DNA from: Saprospiraceae bacterium
Lineage (GTDB): Bacteria; Bacteroidota; Bacteroidia; Chitinophagales; Saprospiraceae
Assembly: GCA_016710265.1 (NCBI GenBank)
Contig: JADJJL010000007.1
Location: 832,117-896,116 of the forward strand
Length of the DNA stretch: 64,000 bases
Direction: 5' to 3'
Position 1 is the stretch's first letter, and each line of letters begins with the position of its first letter. Positions 61,298 to 64,000 of this stretch are shown piece by piece. The notes below the pieces were generated by a model that was not told the DNA's origin, made no database searches, and saw nothing but the letters and a program-made list of their open reading frames with translations. Made by a program: the position numbers and the translations under genes.

Positions 61298-63226
61298 ATG
61301 GCGAAATATCAAAAACGAATAAAACCCTCAGACCATTGGTATTTACAAATACCTAGGTATTATACAGAACCCAAGTGCTCCACTTTTAGAAGTAGCTTGC
61401 TAATTGGATTGCATTATTTTATCTTGGGGATTCTTCTTTTCATTCCACAAATTTCCATTTGCCAAAAGCAAGATACTTCCAAAAATAATATACACGTACT
61501 CCATGCAGAGTTTATGAGGTTCGAGCGTAAAAATGGCAAGGAAATCCAATATCTTAGTCAGGACATCGCTGTTTTCCATAAAAAAACCTGGCTGTTTTGT
61601 GATTCTGCCATCATTGATGGGCAAACGGTTTTGGCCATGGGTCATGTAAGAATTGTGGAAGGCGATAGTTTGCAGATTTTTGGAGATACCTTACACTATG
61701 ACGGAAGACTGTTACAATCCAGTTTTAAAAACAACGTCGTTTTAATCCACCGCGATCGTCAACTTTTTACCAACGAACTGGACTATGATTTAAAAAGGAG
61801 AATTGCATCTTACAATACAGGTGGTCTTTTGAGTTCTAATACGACACAACTAAGAAGTAAAAAAGGATACTATCACGCGAAGGATGAAAAAGCTTATTTC
61901 AAAGACAGTGTCAATGTGCTAATGGAAGATCAAATGAATCTGCAATCAGATTCTCTCATTTTTGATGCCAAATTAAACAAAGTAATATTTACCGGCCCAA
62001 CCTTCATTTTGCAAAATGATATGAAACTTTATACAGATGAAGGTTTTCATGACATCAGCTTAAAAAAATCTGTTTTCTCAGGACAACCTACCTATTCTAA
62101 AAAAGATCAAAAAGCCGATGCAGGCCGAATCATTTCACTCCACACTGAAGACATCGTAATATTAATGGACAGTGCCTGGATTAGAGATAGCCTTCAAGAA
62201 GCCAGTGGTGACAGCATTGTCATTGATAATAAAAAAGATCTTGTTAAAATTTTTGGGAATGGCTACTACAGAGATAAAGATCGAACTTTAGAAGGAGATG
62301 TATTATATTACAACAGAAAGACCCAATCTTTGGAAGTAGTTGGAAGAACGATCGTCACGGAAGGTAGCCAAATTATCGAAGCCGATCGCATCGTTTATTC
62401 AGGGGATGAAGATCTTGGAAAGGCCTATGGAAATGTAATGCTTCGTGATACAAGTTCCGGAATGACAATACAAAGTGATACCTTTTACTACAATAAAAAA
62501 GAAAAAACTCTCATACCCATCGGCTCCCGAAAATTTATTTCAACTCCAATCGACAAAGATACCCTGTATCTCACTGCAGATAGTTTGATTTCGCTCAGAA
62601 CGATTACGGAGACCGATACTTTTTCTGTAATGAAGGCTTATTATAATGTTAGGATTTGGAGTCAGAAATTTCAAGCGATTTGTGATTCGCTTTATTTTGA
62701 TGGACGTGACTCCACTTTTAGATTACATATATTACCTGTCATGTGGTCTGATTCCACACAATTTGTGGGTGACACGATACTGGTGTTATTGAAAAATAAG
62801 TCCATGGACCAGATTCATTTACAAAACAAAGCTTTTGTTTTGACAGAATCTTCCAGTGGATTAAATAATCAAATGAAAGGTCGGTATATTTTAACCCAAT
62901 TTACAAAATCCAAAATTGACTTTCTGGATGTAAAAGGAAATGCTGAATCACATTATTTTCTGCAGGACGAGGCAAAATCTTATATCGGTGCCAATTATAT
63001 AAAGTGCAGCAAAATGAGAATCTATTTTATGGACGATCAAAAAATTGACAAGATCCATTTTTACACCACCCCAGAAGGCAATATGCTGCCCATAGCAGAA
63101 GGTAAATCCAAAATACTGGAAGGCTATCTTTCTAGATTTAATGAAAGGCCAACTTCATTAGATTCCATTTTGTCCCCTCAAATTTTATCTGAAATTTTAA
63201 TGGATCCAAAAATCGAACAGCAGTAA
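61298..63226 (+). CDS. OstA-like (LptA/LptD N-terminal domain) protein
   Basis: A 642-aa protein with an N-terminal membrane/signal segment (about 31-55, IGLHYFILGILLFIPQISIC) followed by repeated OstA jelly-roll strands: FCDSAIIDGQTVLAMGHVRI, LQIFGDTLHYDG, LEGDVLYYNRKTQSLEVVG and DRIVYSGDEDLGKAYGNVML. The family bridges LPS transport across the periplasm; the Bacteroidota OstA-like proteins are long versions of LptA. A TAnnTTTG-like word directly abuts the ATG, so a later start cannot be excluded. Confidence 0.85.
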   Translation: MAKYQKRIKPSDHWYLQIPRYYTEPKCSTFRSSLLIGLHYFILGILLFIPQISICQKQDTSKNNIHVLHAEFMRFERKNGKEIQYLSQDIAVFHKKTWLFCDSAIIDGQTVLAMGHVRIVEGDSLQIFGDTLHYDGRLLQSSFKNNVVLIHRDRQLFTNELDYDLKRRIASYNTGGLLSSNTTQLRSKKGYYHAKDEKAYFKDSVNVLMEDQMNLQSDSLIFDAKLNKVIFTGPTFILQNDMKLYTDEGFHDISLKKSVFSGQPTYSKKDQKADAGRIISLHTEDIVILMDSAWIRDSLQEASGDSIVIDNKKDLVKIFGNGYYRDKDRTLEGDVLYYNRKTQSLEVVGRTIVTEGSQIIEADRIVYSGDEDLGKAYGNVMLRDTSSGMTIQSDTFYYNKKEKTLIPIGSRKFISTPIDKDTLYLTADSLISLRTITETDTFSVMKAYYNVRIWSQKFQAICDSLYFDGRDSTFRLHILPVMWSDSTQFVGDTILVLLKNKSMDQIHLQNKAFVLTESSSGLNNQMKGRYILTQFTKSKIDFLDVKGNAESHYFLQDEAKSYIGANYIKCSKMRIYFMDDQKIDKIHFYTTPEGNMLPIAEGKSKILEGYLSRFNERPTSLDSILSPQILSEILMDPKIEQQ

Positions 63227-63335
63227 TCATGTGGAATATCTTCCAATGAATTGCTTTTAGATGAATAACGATTTGTGAATTAGTTTCACATTAATACTCA
63301 AACTGAATAATTTATTCCAAATTTGCCGTTCACAC

Positions 63336-64000
63336 ATGAATGCGATAAAAAAAATTATTTTGAACTCGTACTCCGGGATTGATCGGAACGTATGGATCTT
63401 GGCCGCAGCGATGTTTATCAATCGTTCCGGAAGCATCGTCATGTTATTTTTGGGAGTTTATTTAAGCAATGAGTTAAAATACTCCATCATCGATGCCGGA
63501 ATTGTGATGAGCATGCTTGGATTGGGTAGTTTAATAGGATCGCTGCTTGGTGGATTTTTAGTGGATCGTTTAGGATATTATAGGGTTTTGGTAAGTACCA
63601 TCACGATCAGTGGGATCATTCTTTTAATCGTGAGTGGCGTGAGTAATTTTTATTGGATGTGTGGACTGATCTTTTTATTTACAGCCACAGGAGATGCATT
63701 CAGACCAGCCAACATTACCGCCATGACCAGTTTTTCGGATGCTTCAAATTATACCAGAACCATCGCACTCAACAGACTTGCCATGAATCTTGGTTTCTCG
63801 GTGGCCCCATTGTTAGGTGGAATCCTTGCAGCCGTATATTTTAGAAGTATTTTTTGGGTGGATGGTTTAACCTGCATTGCTGCAGGCATTTTTTTAATGA
63901 TCTTTATAGGCAGGGTCCATCGTCAACAAAAAAAATCGGATCTGCCTCCGGTGGTTAAAGAAATTCAAAATGGTGCAGGCTTTTCTTCACCTTGGAAAGA
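63336..64000 (+). CDS. MFS transporter (N-terminal part)
   Basis: The frame from ATG 63336 is open to the window end. It starts MNAIKKIILNSYSGIDRNVW and shows at least five membrane helices, with the major-facilitator loop motif GSLLGGFLVDRLGYYRVL between helices 2 and 3 (G-x-L-a-D-r-x-G-r-r type) and FTATGDAFRPANITAMTSF after helix 4, as in drug or sugar exporters of the MdtH-like kind. Substrate unknown. Confidence 0.85.
   Translation, partial: MNAIKKIILNSYSGIDRNVWILAAAMFINRSGSIVMLFLGVYLSNELKYSIIDAGIVMSMLGLGSLIGSLLGGFLVDRLGYYRVLVSTITISGIILLIVSGVSNFYWMCGLIFLFTATGDAFRPANITAMTSFSDASNYTRTIALNRLAMNLGFSVAPLLGGILAAVYFRSIFWVDGLTCIAAGIFLMIFIGRVHRQQKKSDLPPVVKEIQNGAGFSSPWK

Overview
This 64 kb window is chromosomal DNA of a Bacteroidota bacterium, most likely from the Saprospiria group. 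The evidence is TAnnTTTG promoter boxes, many SPII lipoproteins, the gliding/type IX secretion protein GldB, surface proteins ending in type IX secretion (T9SS) sorting domains, giant HYR/DUF11 adhesins with paired dockerin-like repeats, and a mevalonate-pathway gene pair. I see no rRNA operon, no CRISPR array and no intact transposase.

Layout. 1-3403: end of an AI-2E-type permease, a YtxH/holin-like envelope trio and a beta-helix lipoprotein. 3462-7300: polysaccharide or glycolipid synthesis cluster (small membrane protein, DPM1-like GT2, cellulose-synthase-like GT2, GT-C mannosyltransferase-like). 7322-10241: lipoprotein, then an ECF sigma factor with a membrane protein that joins an anti-sigma-like N-terminus to an outer-membrane-barrel-like C-terminus. 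10509-27618: two giant secreted adhesins (about 4245 and 1362 aa), each with its own terminator. 27715-28772: gene-free, repeat-rich DNA. 28773-33153: uridine kinase and a divergent NupC transporter; mnmA-lipoprotein-rimM operon. 33392-34616: tRNA-Gly, tRNA-Leu, then tandem repeats running into a 23S-intervening-sequence-type four-helix-bundle gene and a truncated copy. 34776-38663: a second sigma / anti-sigma-barrel pair, whose membrane protein is split at an A7 tract, then a large lipoprotein. 38664-41840: accessory stretch with GC-rich palindromes, orphan lipoproteins, gene relics and an immunity-like gene. 41834-49490: conserved genes (gldB, PorT-like barrel with a 3' frameshift, nadC, DUF5682, scpA, RsmI-like methylase, DUF2892, HMA). 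49491-50115: second copy of the long repeat. 50116-57392: amine oxidase, then a cluster of small membrane proteins and DUF3592 proteins of unknown role. 57531-64000: secreted beta-lactamase-fold hydrolase, HMG-CoA reductase plus type 2 IPP isomerase, OstA-like protein, start of an MFS transporter.

The most interesting points are: (1) two paralogous ECF sigma loci whose partner appears to run from the cytoplasm through the inner membrane to an outer-membrane barrel in one chain; (2) an in-frame A_AAA_AAG slippery heptamer exactly where one of these proteins is split; (3) two copies of a 281-bp element built of three nested perfect inverted repeats; (4) tandem duplication of the promoter and first codons of a four-helix-bundle gene next to tRNA-Leu, with decayed relatives nearby; (5) a recurring Cys/Trp module in the two giant adhesins. 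All family assignments come from reading the sequence; no database search was run.
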